Assembly (NCBI GenBank): GCA_028554755.1
Contig: JAPTOF010000001.1
Coordinates: 6,492,501-6,556,500 of the forward strand
DNA from: Cordia subcordata
Lineage: Eukaryota; Streptophyta; Magnoliopsida; Boraginales; Cordiaceae
Direction of reading: 5' to 3'
Length of the DNA stretch: 64,000 nucleotides
The notes beneath the pieces were generated by a model. The model saw only the letters and a list, made by a program, of their open reading frames with translations, did no database searches and had not been told where the DNA came from. Positions 49,003 to 63,439 of this stretch are shown piece after piece. The translations under genes were made by a program, and so were the position numbers. Position 1 is the stretch's first letter, and the number at the start of each line of letters is the position of its first letter.

Positions 49003-52000
49003 ATGGAGGCCGAGGCATCAGAATCCCAATCGCCACCACAGCAGCCGGCTGAGCCACCGGCGAGTGGAGCTGCTGTGGCGGCGGCAGAGGCGGAGGCGAC
49101 GGAGGAGCGGGGAGGTGAAGGCGAAGGCCGTGAAGAAGGTGGCGGTGGAGGAGGAGGAGGAGGAGAGGTGTCGAACGCAAATGCGGGCGGGAATGAAAAT
49201 GAGAATGAGAACGAAGAGGAGGATGAGGAGGACGCGAATGAAGCGTTGATAGCGAAGGCGAATGCGTTAATGGATAAAATTACTTATAACGTTGATAATC
49301 CAAACCCTAACGTGCTCCACGCCCTTGCCTCCATACTCGAAACCCAAGAATCAAGGTACATACCATTTTCTATATATGCTTGTTCTGTATATGTGTAGAA
49401 TTTGAATTTCATGTAGATGATCGATAGTGGTATTTTTCTTTTCCATTTTTTAATTATTAGTGTCATATCACAGCGCTAGGATAAAACACATGCTAAGTTG
49501 CATGGTGATATTAACTCTAGTTGGTGCTATTGTATTGATTAAGAACACAGGCTAGTGCTATTCACAAATGACGATATGAGTGCCTTTGCGATCAATAAAA
49601 TTTTGATGGTGCTGGGGGAATGGGTTTTAGCTCTTTTTTTTTTTTTTGAAAAAAAAAATGTTTGTGGATCAATAAGCCAGCTTAAATTTCTTGAAAGATA
49701 TATCAGGAACTTTACTGAGTGAAAGATCATTGAACGGAAGTTTCTTATTTCAAGAGGATTTTGACAGTTGTGATGCAGTTGATAATGTAGTGAAGTTAGA
49801 AGTTCGTTGAAATTATCTCTCCAGTTTGGTGAATTTAAATAACGGGAATGTTCATTGCAATGTTGAGTTGTCTCGTTGTGATTGTCTGTCCGCGGACCTA
49901 TTAATTATTTACATTGACTTCGAATGCACCTTTTGAGTTCACTAATGAGGGTGAAGGCAGTGACAGATCAGCAAGGAACTTAAATATTGCACGAGGTACA
50001 CAACACTAGGTGGGACTTTGTGAAGGTTGCCGCCTGCTGGTGCTCTAAGTTCCGAAAGTGACGAGGGAGAGGGAAGGAGGAATTTGTTTGATGGCTTGAG
50101 GGTGGCAATGCTAAGGTTTTCTGATGGGAAATGGGCTGACCAAGGGAGGGAGGAGGACATTTTGACATTTTATAACTTGAGACATTTTCATGTTTGAGTT
50201 CTAGGAGCTGTTTCATTTCTGTTTCTGCAAAAAGTAAAAGCAAAACATGGACTTAACATGGTTTTTTCTGTGTGATTAAGATAGGGAAGAAAAATTAACC
50301 CAATGAAGCATCGTAACCAAGTGCTGCCTAAGATTTTTCACTTCTGCATCTGCATGTGCAATTTGCTTCAAAAAGGTGCATCCATAGCTGATTACTGGTC
50401 CTTAAGGTTCAGCCTAGTTTACTTTTGTACTTTAATGTGCCTTACTTTCCTGCAAATATGCGCCTTTGATCAAGTTGGTCCTTAAAGATTTTGGATTTGA
50501 ATAAATGTCCTTAAAGCAGTCAGCACCTCTCATTATTTGTTACTTCTTCAGTTCTTTGTATCGAGTCACTCTCTATGCTCTTTCTTTTTCCTTGATTTTT
50601 CTTTGTGGTCTTTGCCTTAAGCTTGTCTAAAAGAGCTGTTGCACTTATCTTTGCAGAGAAATATTATTTTTGAATTGGGTAAGATGTCAATGTACGTATG
50701 CTATAAGTGTGAGAATTAAGGAACAGGTTGTTAAATCAAATTGCATATTAAGAAATATTGAAGGATGTAAATCCATGATGGAGAAGAAGACTTAAAATCT
50801 ACTTGAGCGCCCTGAAACACCCAAAAACAGCCCTTAAAGCTTTATAACCCAAAGGATAACAACAGGCAAAAAGAAAAAGAGGAAGAGGAAAATCATCTAT
50901 GCAATGTTCTCATATAATTGATTAAGCCCTCAAACCTACCTTGTGGTTTAAAGATGGTTTCTTCCTTTTTGCCTTGCTTTCTTACTTGCTCTGTTATTGC
51001 CAGCTTCTGTGATATTCATAATCAACTTTTTGGTCTCCTATACCTTTGGCTGAAGGAGCATGTATGAAATTATTATTAAGTGTTTTCTTCTGGCAGGTCC
51101 CTATTCCATTTCTCTTCAAGTAGACAAAATTTCTGGTTGGTTGTTCTTTGTGGCCACTATATAACTGAAACAACTGACCAACTTTTGGTCTTGTATTCCC
51201 TTTGGCTGAAAGACCTTGTTGAAATTTTTATCAAGTATTTTCTCCTGAAAGATTCTAATTGATTTCCCATCAAGTAGAAAAAGTTCCTAGTAAATTGTTC
51301 CTCAGAGCCAACTATATCATTGAAACAACTTCGTACTGATGAATGGTAATAAAGGTTCAGTAAATTCCATAACGCTTTAGATAAATGCAAATAATAAGGG
51401 ATGACTGATGATTTTGCTTCAATTTTATTTTATATATTTTTGGCTTTGTTTTGAACATTAGATATAAATCAAAATCATTTCATTTGAATTTGTCTCTTAT
51501 GGCAATTACAGATTCATGGAAGAGACAGGTCATACCTCCTTAGGGAATGGTCGCTCTACTCATATCATTGGACGTCTGGGCAGTCTTCTTCGGGTATTTT
51601 TTTCTGCTTGGGTCTTGTCATTGCTTTTTAAGAATTTTAAGGTACTGACCACATTTCTTTTGCAGGAGAATGATGAATTCTTTGAATTGATATCATCAAA
51701 ATTTCTATCTGAAACAACATACTCAGTATCTGTGCAGGCAGCAGCTGCAAGGCTTCTTTTCAGCTGCTCTCTGACTTGGATGGTACAGAAATAATTTTAA
51801 TATCATCTTAGTAATTTTATTTTGGTAGTCAAGTTATGCTGGTTACTTTTGAGCGACTTTAACATGTGATGAGTTGGATGCAGTATCCACATGTTTATGA
51901 TGACAATGTTCTGGAGAACATAAAAGGCTGGGCAATAGATGAGACAGCGAGATCATCAGCTAGTGATCATAATTGGAAGCATGAAGGCGGAAAGAAGTCC

Positions 52001-55000
52001 TCAGACGTTGAAATGTTGAGGACTTACTCCACTGGACTACTTGCTGTATGTTTGGCTAGGTATGTTCCTAAAAATTGCTTTATTTTAGTCTCCCCTGTGT
52101 CAGGCAACATGTTTGTTATTTATCTATCTTTTTAACTTCTGTCTGTTTTTCCTAATGATGTAGTGGAGGTCAAGTAGTGGAAGATGTGTTAACATCTGGG
52201 TTGGCTGCCAAGCTTATGCGATATCTCCGTATAAGGGTTTTAGGGGAGTCAAGCAATAACCAAAAAGAGATTAGCTCTCTAGTAGAAAGCAAAAACGCTT
52301 CAGTAAATGTGTCTATGAGAGCTAGAGATGAAAGTAGAGGTAGGTTGCGACAACTTCCGGAGAGTTCACACCTGGATGTCCCAAGAATACTGGAAGATGG
52401 TTCTTTAGATGATCAAATTGCTGATAGGGATACTGATACTTATGAGATGGAAACAGATGGTGGGGAGAAATGGCATATAAGAGATTTACGAGATGGAAAG
52501 GCAAAGTCTGCAGGCAGATCCCTGAGGGAAGAGGATACTGATGAAACTTCCAGAGAGGACTCTGCCAGGCGTAGGGCAAACCGTGGGTTGGCCAAATCAA
52601 GAGGCAAGGGCAGGGTTACTGAAGGTGTGCAGGAGAATGATCAAGCTGTTACTTCTCCAAGTTCTGGAATTAGATTAGGAGGACAAAACCGGGGAATCAA
52701 GGAAAGGAGTTCAATAAGAAATCAAGATATGAGAAAAATTTCAGACAACAAAAAGAGCCTTGGTACGGGTGGTGCAGATGGTCTTACCATGGAGAGAGAC
52801 GACAATGATGACTGTTTTCAAGGATGCAAAGTTGGCGCCAAAGACTTTGCTGATCTCGTAAAGAAAGCTGTCAGAGCTGCTGAAGCTGAAGCAAAAGCTG
52901 CTAATGCTCCAGCAGAAGCTGTTCGAGCAGCTGGTGATGCAGCTGCTGAACTAGTCAAAAGTGCTGCTTTGGAGGTTAGCATATCTGCTGCATGTATATA
53001 ATGTTATTTTGGTTGTTAGTTGGTTTTAATTGTTCACACTTCTCTCTTTATAGGAATTTAGAAAGACAAATGATGAGGAAGCTGCTGCTTTGGCTGCTTC
53101 AAGAGCTGCATCAACAGTTGTTGATGCTGCTAGTGCAGTTGAAGTTTTGAGGTTGGCAATAATTTTATGCCTAAATTCATATAGCGGCCTACAATTGGTT
53201 ATTAATTTGGTCTTTTCATGGGTTTAGGTGTTCAACTGGCGTTGATGGTGATTCAGATGCTTTAAAGTCAACAGAGCGAGAGACCAGTGAAGATGTTGAA
53301 GAATTCTTCATTCTGGATAGCGACTCCCTTTCAAAGCTGAGGGAAAAATTCTGCATCCAGTGTCTTGTAATTTTGGGGGAGTATGTTGAAGTTCTTGGGC
53401 CCGTGCTGCATGAGAAAGGAGTTGATGTCTGTCTTGCACTATTACAGCGAGCTTCCAAACATAAAGAGCCATCCAAAGTTGCACTACTCTTGCCTGATAT
53501 TTTGAAGCTTATTTGTGCCCTGGCCGCACACCGAAAATTTGCTGCTGTATTCGTGGATCGTGGTGGCATGCAGAAAATGCTTGCTGTCCCAAGAGTTACT
53601 CAGACTTTTTCTGGTCTGTCATCCTGCTTATTTACTTTTGGTTCAATACAGGTGAGCTGGTTATAGTATTTGATGGTCAGTTGTGATAGCTTTTCTATCC
53701 TGTTTCTTGAATGAAATTTTTACCTATAAAATGCTTATTGCATTTGGTTTTCACCATACAATATGGTTTTCCAGGGTATAATGGAACGTGTCTGTGCCCT
53801 TCCCTCAAATATTGTCCACCAATTGGTTGAATTGGCTCTTGAACTGCTCGAGTGCCCCCAGGATCAAGCCAGAAAAAATGCATCTTTGTTTTTTGCTGCG
53901 GCATTTGTTTTCAGAGCAGTCATTGATGCATTTGACTCTCAGGATGGTTTGCAGAAAATGCTTAATCTTTTGCAGGATGCTGCCTCTGTAAGATCTGGGG
54001 TTTCTTCGGGTACTCTACCTAGTTCTGTCTCACGAAGCGACCGATCCCCTGCAGAGGTTCTGACATCTTCGGAGAAGCAGATTGCCTACCACACCTGTGT
54101 TGCGTTGAGACAATATTTCAGAGCACATCTTCTCCTGCTTGTGGATTCAATTCGTCCAAATAAAAGTACTCGTAGTGCTGCCCGGAACATCCCAAGTTCT
54201 AGAGCAGCCTACAAGCCACTTGATATTAGTAATGAGGCAATGGATGCAGTATTTCGTCAAATACAAAAGGACAGAAAGCTTGGCCCAGCACTCGTGAGGG
54301 CACGTTGGCATGTGGTTGACAAATTCTTGGGTTCCAATGGGCATGTTACCATGTTGGAGTTGTGCCAGGTATGTGTTCATTTGTTTTTGATGGTTCATTA
54401 TTTCTTCTACTTGTTCCTATTCTGCTACTAAAAAGGTCTCTTCTTTTACCCTCTTGTCTTGTGTAGGCTCCGCCTGTTGAACGTTATCTGCATGATTTGC
54501 TTCAGTATGCACTGGGTGTATTGCATATCATCACTTTAGTTCCATACAGCCGCAAACCTATTGTAAATGCAACACTAAGCAACGATCGTGTGGGTATAGC
54601 AGTCATTCTGGATGCAGCAAATGGTGCTGGTTATGTTGAGCCTGAGGTGAAGATTCTTTTACGATCCTATCCCCCCAAAACCCAACACCACAGGAAACAA
54701 GTAGAAGCATATGTGTTTGTTCTTCTCTTGTGGATTTCTTGGCATTCTTTCTTTCAAGTTTAGAAATATTCAATTTGTAATTCTTATCTACACCTTTTCA
54801 GATTATCCAAGCAGCATTAAATGTTTTAGTCAATCTTGTTTGCCCTGCACCATCAATTAGCAATAAACCACCTGTTGTTGCTCAAGGACAACAGACTATT
54901 TCAAATGTTCCTGCCCTGGAGACCAGAGATAGAAATGCAGAGCGGAATACTACAGATCGAGCCGCTAATGTTTCTACCCAGAATGAACCAAGAGAGAGGA

Positions 55001-58000
55001 ATGGGGAATCTGCTTTGGTAGATCGAGGTAGCTCAGCAGCACTTGCTAGTGCATCACTTGGGAATACGCCACAGACGCCTGTTTCTACTGTAGCTTCGGG
55101 ATTGGTTGGGGACCGTAGAATATCTTTAGGTGCTGGAGCTGGTTGTGCTGGTCTTGCTGCACAGCTGGAACAAGGATATCGTCAAGCAAGAGAAGCTGTC
55201 CGTGCCAATAATGGTATAAAGGTTCTTCTTCAGCTCCTCCAACCACGTATTGTTACACCTCCTGGTTCCCTCGACTGTCTTCGTGCTCTTGCTTGTCGAG
55301 TCTTGCTTGGTTTAGCAAGAGACGATACAATTGCACGCATATTAACTAAGCTTCAGGTATGCTATCTTCTGTGTAATAGTCACCAGTTCCAATAGTTATT
55401 ATACAAATCTTGCTCTTTCATTGTTTTTGAGCGAAATATTGTATGGCGCTTCGTTCTTGGCATATGTCAGTATAATTGATGGAGGAGATAATGTTTTACT
55501 GCATTGCTGACTGCATATACGTTAGGCTTCTGAAGCGGGCTAAATAGCTTACTTCCATTTAAAGCTGAAAGTAGTATATACTACATCTGGTTATTTTTTG
55601 GAAATTATTTCTAGAATTTGAGCCATAATTTGAATGCCCTGTTCTACAGTTTGGTGGTCAGTGTACCATACCCCTTCTCAGTTTGCAATAATCACATGAG
55701 TTGTTATAATTTTTAGATATTCAGATCATTAGCTTTTGTTGCAAAGAAACATCCACGAATATGCGGGATGGACCTTTGCAACCGAAGGACGCTTCTTATA
55801 TGGGCTTTAATTATCCTGCTTCATATTAGGTAGCTTGTTCTCACTTTTCTGTATCTTAATATCGCCTCCAGAGCTAGCTTGTAGATTGGGGAGCCAAAGT
55901 CATGCCGTGAGTGGCTCAGGTGTGGTTCCATTTGAATGTTGATCGGAACTGCAGAAGAAAAGGACTCATGTACGGTTGAAAATTAAAAGTATAAGAAATT
56001 AGCGAAATTTATATTTGGTTTCTAGGATGAATAGAGAGGTTGTATGATTCATTACATTCCATTGGATGTTGTTTAGCTAGATTGTGATCTGGTGTCATCA
56101 GATGACATGCTGAGATACTGTATTTATTGTCGAAGCAGAACTCAGCATGTGTAACTCAATCACATGTGACTTATCCATAATTTGAGTGCTCTTGGCTTGC
56201 TTAGAAAACTTTCTAACTGTTTCACAAGGTGCATAATTGCTATAAGTCTAATAATCCGTTACTAGTAGCACTTAGTAAAATTTAATTAGGAAGTGAACTA
56301 GGTGAATCATTCATGCTTCTCACAATTTGAAATGGTCTGAGACATGTTCATTTATCAAGTATCTTGCTGATGTGTTTTATGGTACCTTTGAAAGTGTTAA
56401 GAGAATGGGCTCACACATTGACAAACTATGGATTCTAGAACATCTTAGGCTTCTCCATCTAATAGTAATTGGTTTAGGATGGGAACCCTATATTTCTTTT
56501 CATGTTAAGTTCTGGGTCATGTCAGCTCCTTTATGCAACTCCTCTCTGTCTTTGCTCATCCATGTCATTTATTCAAAGCTGCCTCTTCAATCTGGTCAGA
56601 TGTCAGGGGGTGTTTAAGAGTTAATATGAACATCGTGAGTTTCAAGACTACCATGTAATAACCATAAGATCTTGAGCTGCTCCACCTAGTGTCAATTGGT
56701 TTTAGAATGGAAACCTTGCCTCTTGTGGAAAAGAAATTGTATATTGCAGTTGCAGCCCTTTGCTGGGTTGTTCATTTGAAGTAGTGAGCTATAATTTGGT
56801 TGGTATGGGGTCATTTACCTCTTCTTTTCCCCTATAATTCTTAAGTACAGGTGATATGGTGTAACTCAGTAGTTATGGCATCTTTCCCTCCTCCAACTTA
56901 TGTAATATGTCAAACACACCACATTCCTCTTGCATCTGCCCGGCTGCTTTTGAAATTCTTCGTGATAGCTTAATCATTGGGGAACAGGTTGGGTTGAGGG
57001 GTTAATCACCTACTTGAGTTCACTGTTTAAATCCATATTTCCTTTGCTGTAATGCCAAGAGTTTGATACAGTAATGTTTTGCATTCTAAATTTTTGGTCT
57101 TTATGATGCATAATTTGTCTTAAGAGTAATGCTGTGGGCACATTCTTCAACTTGGTGTTTCAGGTGGGGAAGAAACTCTCAGAGCTTATTCGAGATGTAG
57201 GCAGCCAGACTCATGGTAGTGAGCAGAACAGGTGGCAATCAGAGCTTATGCAGGTGGCTATTGAGCTGATTGGGGTAAGGACTCTCTAACTTTTACGATA
57301 GGCCAGTGTTATTTCACAACAGTGGGTACTTTATAGTAGTTATTCCTGCTCCCTCCCAAGGTAAAAGGTAGCAGAAGGAATACCAAAAAATTGTTCAAGA
57401 TCTGAATTTTGTTTGCTCTTTTTGTAACTCTTGTTTCTTTTCCTGAAGCATTACTCACGTAAAGGAGCTAGAAGAATTACCTTTGAACTGCAGTCTGCTT
57501 GATACTCTTGTTTCTTTTTCCTCAAGTACAAGTATATGTTTCTACTATGCCATGTTTTGAATGAAGCATTTTCTCAGAAATAAAACTAATGTTTGTCTTA
57601 GATCACCCTTCAGAACTCTATCCACTTCAGGTTGAGCTTGGCTAGTACTCTTTATTTTTCTTCTTTTTTGGTGAGTAGTATTCTCTGTTTATATGTTCCC
57701 CTTCTATAAGGGGATATGAGAATCTGATGTCCAATTCTTCTTCTGCTCTTTGGTATTCTGAATGTGGAATATCTGTGAATTACTACAAGATGTTATGCTG
57801 CTGTCCTATCCTTAATACATACTTAGCAATCACCTGTCGAAAGTCAACTGGTATATTTTAGAAATTTCACAATGTGGGATGTGTAAAGTTCTATCAGTTA
57901 GAAGTTATGATGCCAATTAACCCCTAACTGTTGCTTGTACACTTATAGACATTCACAGCATGGTGTGTGTAAAGTTGATTGCGAAGAATAAGTTGTGATG

Positions 58001-60671
58001 CTGATCAATACATGAAATATCTTTTGCAATTGCTCCATTTTGTTATTCTCTTTACAATGAGCTCATTGTATGTTATCTACTTGTTCCGCAGGTTGTTACA
58101 AGTTCAGGGCGTGCAAATACATTAGCTGCCACTGATGCTGCTACGCCTACACTGCGGCGTATAGAAAGAGCTGCTATAGCTGCTGCGACTCCAATTACGT
58201 ATCACTCTAGGTATATGGTAGTTGTGGTTTTTGTTTGTGGCTCATTGATTCTGTTTTCATACTCATCAGTAAGCATTTATTTTTGAATTTCAGGGAACTT
58301 TTACTTCTGATCCATGAACACCTACAAGCGTCTGGTTTGGCAGAAACAGCAAATTCACTTCTGAAGGAGGCACAATTAATGCCTTTGCCATCATTGGCAG
58401 CCCCATCATCTCTAGCGCATCAAGCCTCTGTGCAGGAAGCTCCTCCTATACAAATTCAATGGCCATCAGGGCGCACTTCTCGTGGTTTCATGTCAGATAA
58501 ATCAAAACTTTTGCGGGAAGAAGATCCCAACTTGAGATGTGATTCAGCTGGGTCTCACTTGAAGAAGAAATCATTGTCTTTCTCATCCACACGTGGGTTG
58601 CACTCTAAGACACAGCCACCAGTTGAAGACTCCATTCTACCATCCGGCAGCAAAAGCGGCACCAGTGCTAAAAAAATTTCTGTTGGTACTGGGACACCAG
58701 AAACCCCATCAGTGTCTGCATCAAAGCCTGGAGGGGAGTCAGACACCCTAGCTAGAACTCCAATTATATTGCCAATGAAACGCAAGTTGATGGACTCGAA
58801 GGAGATGGGGATGGTATCGTCAGGGAAACGACTCAACACTGGCGAGCAATCTTTTCGTTCTCCAGTTTGTACAACTCCTGCAACGATTCGTAGAAGTGGT
58901 CTGCCATCCGATGCAAATTTGTTCTCCATGCCAAGCTCTTTGAAAGATCAGCAGGGCCGATCCCTTCAAGTATCCGCTAATGTGGATGAGATCCAATCTT
59001 TAAATCCTCATTTGGAGACCCAGATGGTGCCTTCATTGCAACATGGACTTCTGAATGACCCTCAATCTCAAAACACAGATAGACTGACCCTGGATTCTAT
59101 TGTTGTTCAGTATCTGAAGCATCAGCATCGTCAATGCCCAGCACCTATTACCACATTACCGCCTTTATCACTTTTGCATCCACATGTTTGTCCAGAACCA
59201 CGTCGAAGCCTTGATGCCCCATCAAATGTAACAGCCCGACTTAGCACTCGTGAGTTTAGAAGTAAATATGGAGGTATTCATGGAAGTCGCAAGGATCGGC
59301 AGTTTGTCTATAGTAGGTTCAGACCATGGAGAACTTGTCGGGATGATGCAGGTTCCCTTTTGACGTGCATTTCTTTCCTTGGGGATTCTTCGCAGATAGC
59401 CGTTGGCAGCCACTCTGGGGAGCTAAAGACTTTTGACTCCAACAGCAACACAGTGCTAGAGAGCTACGCAGGCCACCAGAATCCTGTAACACTCCTCCAG
59501 TCATATTTTTCTGGAGAGACTCAGCTCCTTCTTTCTTCAAGCATCCAGGATGTTCGGTTGTGGGATGTGTCTTCTGTCTCTGCAGGGCCTCGTCTTTCGT
59601 TTGATGGGTGTAAAGCTGCCTGTTTCAGCAATTCTGGCACCTTATTTGGAGCATTGTCATCGGAGCCATCACGGAGAGAGATTCTTTTGTATGACGTTCA
59701 GACTGGCCATTTGGATGTAAAGCTTACCGATACATCTAACAGCCCTTCAGGTCGGGGACATTTGTATTCACTTGTTCATTTTAGCCCATCTGACACTATG
59801 CTGCTCTGGAATGGGGTTTTGTGGGATCGTCGAGTGTCAGGTCCCATTCATCGTTTTGACCAATTTACTGATTATGGGGGTGGCGGTTTCCATCCTGCTG
59901 GGAATGAGGTACGGCGTCATTTATCTTTCCAAATCTCGTTAAGTTTTATTGTGGGGTCATTTTCTTTTCTCTCTTTTCAACTAAATTTTTTTCTTACAGG
60001 TGATTATTAATTCCGAGGTCTGGGATCTCCGAAATTTCAGATTGCTTCGAACTGTACCATCCTTGGACCAGACACTAATAACGTTTAATGCCAGTGGCGA
60101 TGTGATATATGCTATACTCAGGAGAAATCTTGAAGATGTCATGTCAGCGTTTCAAACGCGCCGTGTAAAACACCCTCTCTTTTCTGCTTTCCGTACGGTG
60201 GATGCTGTTTCTTACTCCGACATAGCCACAATTCCTGTAGACCGGTGCGTCCTCGACTTTGCAACGGAGCCTACTGATTCCTTTGTCGGTCTGGTAACAA
60301 TGGACGATCAAGACGAGATGTATTCTTCCGCTAGATTATATGAGATCGGTCGTCGCAAGGTAACAGATGATGATTCTGATCCGGATGATGCCGAGACCGA
60401 AGAAGATGAAGACGAGGATGATGACATAGATGATGAATCACTCCTAGAAGTTGATGGGGACGGGGAAAGCGACGGTGATGAAATGAGCAACGATGATGAC
60501 AGTATCAGCGACCTTGGTGACGATGATGAAGATGATGGTGATTTCATGATGGATGATCTGGACTTTGATGGTGGGGGTGGGATAGTAGAGTTTGTGGCCG
60601 AAGGTGATGAGGATGATGACAGTGAGATAGTAGAATCGTTCAGTAGCGAGGATGAAGAAGAAATAATGTGA
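49003..60671 (+). CDS. DCAF1: DDB1- and CUL4-associated factor 1 (DCAF1)
   Basis: Substrate receptor that docks on DDB1 in the nuclear CUL4 ubiquitin ligase; essential for plant embryogenesis. Fourteen exons: 49003-49355, 51512-51593, 51666-51782, 51884-52059, 52164-52974, 53054-53151, 53228-53651, 53775-54368, 54467-54646, 54802-55356, 57164-57274, 58092-58210, 58294-59908, 60000-60671; GT-AG borders, 5907 bp, 1968 residues, a little longer than Arabidopsis DCAF1. Order: a low-complexity N-terminus (Ala/Glu-rich, a run of nine Gly, then acidic), an armadillo-like helical region, and a charged linker in exon 5. A LisH motif follows at about 1207-1233 (ELLLLIHEHLQASGLAETAN), then WD repeats from about residue 1550. 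Two DDB1-binding WDxR boxes follow: WDRR at 1716-1719 and WDLR at 1753-1756. A strongly acidic tail runs from about 1868 to the end. The first ATG after the leader is used. Introns 1, 10 and 11 are long and hold no gene I can support. Confidence 0.96.
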
Positions 60672-61915
60672 AATTGTGAGGCAATGGGACGTTAGCTTTC
60701 AGGAGCGGGAAGCAAAAGATTGTCGCTTCTGACACAGTTAGTCGAACGTTAATTAAAATTTATGAGCAAGCTTTTACGGTGATCTTCGATGATGTAATTA
60801 TTCTTTTTTTTTTCCTCGGAGTTTTCCGGTTTTAGGAATGACAAAAGAATCAAAAGATGGTCATTTTGAGCAATATCCAAATTTTGCATATATATGGAAT
60901 TTTTCCAGCTCTCTCGAAATGCGCAAATTTCTGGGCCTCTGGTGCCAATATGTTTTTGAAAATAAGTTAACTGCCTTTTCTTTATGCACGTAAGATGAGC
61001 TCGTTGGTGATCGGATTCAGTGTATTTGTGGTTGGGTTCCACCAACTACCTTTCTATCGTGTCTTTCTACTGTAATTTTTAGTTCTACTCTAATACTTAG
61101 TTCAATTATCAAGCTGTGTTTTAGAAATTTGTTGTCGGAAAGCATACTCACCTGATTCTCGATGAAAAACATTCTGACATATCAATTGTCACCAAAGGGG
61201 AGAGTAAAAATAACACTTATAGAAAGACTACCAAATTTTCCGACAATTTTTGTTGAAGGAAAAAAAAAAAAAGAGGAGCTCCATATCTTTTTCTTTTGGA
61301 AAAAAGGGATTCTATGGTATTATTTTTTCTGGATATGCCTAGTCTTCTTTTTAGCCAAAGCTATACGACACTCAAAATTTGGCCTGAAATTAATTTAGCG
61401 ACGTTAAGATCCCAACTTGGCCTTGAAACATAATTATCCGAGGTTGAACGAATTTATGACAACCCATTGGATGGTTTGTGATATCACAGTTTGAGATTAT
61501 TATTATTATTTTTTATTTCAAAATGCTACCGTTGATTTGTTATTGATGATATTGTTATTATTATTATTAATTAAATTATATAAATAACTTCGGCTTATCG
61601 AGAAAATTTCATAAATAGATAAAGTATTAAGATCCATCATATTTGAATTTCCTTTTAACAAAATAGTAAAGCAGGACTTGTGGCCTGTCATCTCTCACAA
61701 GTAGTTCAATCAACCATAACATCAAAATGATTAACGAAGAAATCAAAGTAAAAAAGAAAAAAAAAAGATAAGAAAATTGAAATAGTAAGGCTAGGAGACA
61801 ATGAACCTAGATTTCTCATAGGAAAAGTAAGACTTCTGCACTAACTATCAGCAATGGTCTTCATCAATGACTGAAATCCATCTTCTGCACAGCTAGTGAT
61901 TACAGTTTGGTGACA
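60672..61915. other. Convergent intergenic region
   Basis: DCAF1 reads in from the left and the pyruvate dehydrogenase gene ends at the right edge, so both 3' untranslated regions lie here. It is AT-rich, with an ATT trinucleotide run near 61498-61575. No further gene, RNA or clear mobile element seen. Confidence 0.5.
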
Positions 61916-63439
61916 TTAGACCTGAGCAGTGCCTTCGGTGAATTTTGGGTCTTCACATCTGTACCTTCCATCAGGTCCAATTCCAAAGCCCCTTGGATCT
62001 GCAAATACATTCTCCAGCAGCTGACTACGAGCCGGATGAGAGCTTGCGTCTGCAAACTCAACAGCATCTTCAACCACCTCATCAATCTTCTTGTCGATGG
62101 CTTTTAGCTCTGCTTCAGATGCCAGATTGTTTTCGATCATGTACTTCTTCAAAGCAGTGATGGGATCTCGAGCAGCGTAGTGAGCCTTTTCAGCTGCCAA
62201 AGATGAAATTTGTTAAGAGGGTAAAGACGTGACTGATCACATTTAAGATGATAATACATGTATGCAGATGTCAAGGTTAGACATGGGTTTAAAATTAAAT
62301 GTATACAACTTCCTGTCGTATATCATTACCCACTTGTCTTTCTATTTTAGATGTATGATAAAGAAAAGGTAAGTGGACACCATTAGCATTTGGCATATAC
62401 TGCGGATATGATTATCTGGAACTTAATTCGAATAATAAAAGAAATACAGTCAGAGAACTAATAGCCAAGTCTGGGTGTGAACAAAGAAATCAAGGTTATA
62501 AGAGTTCTCCGCCACAATATTTGCCAAAGTTTGGTATCAAATGAACAAAATAGGCTACTGACTGTCTGATACGACTAATAAACACCAGTTATAATAAATG
62601 AGAAGAAAAGAAGCCGGTAATATGAGAATGGGAAAAAGATTTGAATTGAAATTATCACCAGGGTCACGAAGCTCATCAGGATCAGCCAAAGAGTGCCCTC
62701 TAAATCTATAAGTCTCACATTCAACCAAAGTTGGACCGTCTCCTCTCCTAGCTCTAGCAATAGCCTCCTTTGCGACTTCTCTCACCTTCAATACATCCAT
62801 TCCGTCAACGTGAACACCTGGCATCCCAAATGCTGGACCTTTCTTCCAAATTTGAGGATCAGAAGTAGCCCTCAAGTGAGACATACCAATAGCCCACAAA
62901 TTATTCTCAACAACAAATATGATAGGCAGTTTCCACAATGCAGCCATGTTCAAGCATTCAAAGAACTGGCCATTGTTACAAGTACCATCTCCAAAGAATG
63001 CCAGAGTTACGTGATCACAGTCTGCCTCCTTCAAGACTTCTCTCCTATACCTACTAGTGAAAGCAGCCCCAGTAGCCACCGGAATTCCCTCACCTATGAA
63101 TGCAAAGCCACCAAGAAGGTTATGTTCTTTGGAGAACATGTGCATTGAGCCACCCTGCCCTCTGCAACAACCAGTGGTCCTTCCGAAGAGCTCACTCATA
63201 ACCGCGCGAGCAGGAACCCCTTTGCTCAATGCATGAACATGGTCTCGGTAAGTGCTGACCACAGAATCTTCCTTCTTCAAGAGCTTGATGAAACCAGTGG
63301 ACACGGCTTCTTGGCCATTGTACAAATGCACAAAACCAAACATTTTGCCTCTGTAATACATCTGTGCACACATATCCTCGAAACATCTTCCAAAGACCAT
63401 ATCCTCATACAGTTCCAAACCTTCCTCTTTAGTAATAAG
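61916..63439 (-). CDS. PDH-E1 ALPHA: Pyruvate dehydrogenase E1 alpha subunit, plastid type (5' part outside window)
   Basis: The E1 alpha subunit of plastid pyruvate dehydrogenase decarboxylates pyruvate with thiamine diphosphate and starts acetyl-CoA supply for fatty acid synthesis. Two exons are in the window: 63439-62659 and 62193-61916, joined in phase (DELRDP/A), giving about 352 residues. The family has about 430, so the first exon with the transit peptide and roughly 75 residues lies beyond position 64000. Visible marks: [51 protein letters not shown], the thiamine diphosphate motif from [15 protein letters not shown] to VVENN, and [17 protein letters not shown]. The C-terminus [18 protein letters not shown] and its flanks mark the plastid form; the mitochondrial form ends differently. 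It converges on DCAF1. Confidence 0.95.

Noticed and set aside
52322..52600. 92-codon minus-strand frame within DCAF1 exon 5
   Set aside because: Shadow of a real exon with no domain and no splice context of its own.
55860..55975. Group II intron domain V-like words (GCCGTGAG, CTCATGTACGGTT) in DCAF1 intron 10, suggesting organelle DNA
   Set aside because: The 5' strand that should pair with TACGGTT is not within the expected 34-nt hairpin, and no organelle exon is recognisable nearby. An organelle database search would settle it.
60308..60547. Serine-rich open frame on the minus strand
   Set aside because: It is the complement of the acidic Asp/Glu tail of DCAF1; the codon composition explains it fully.
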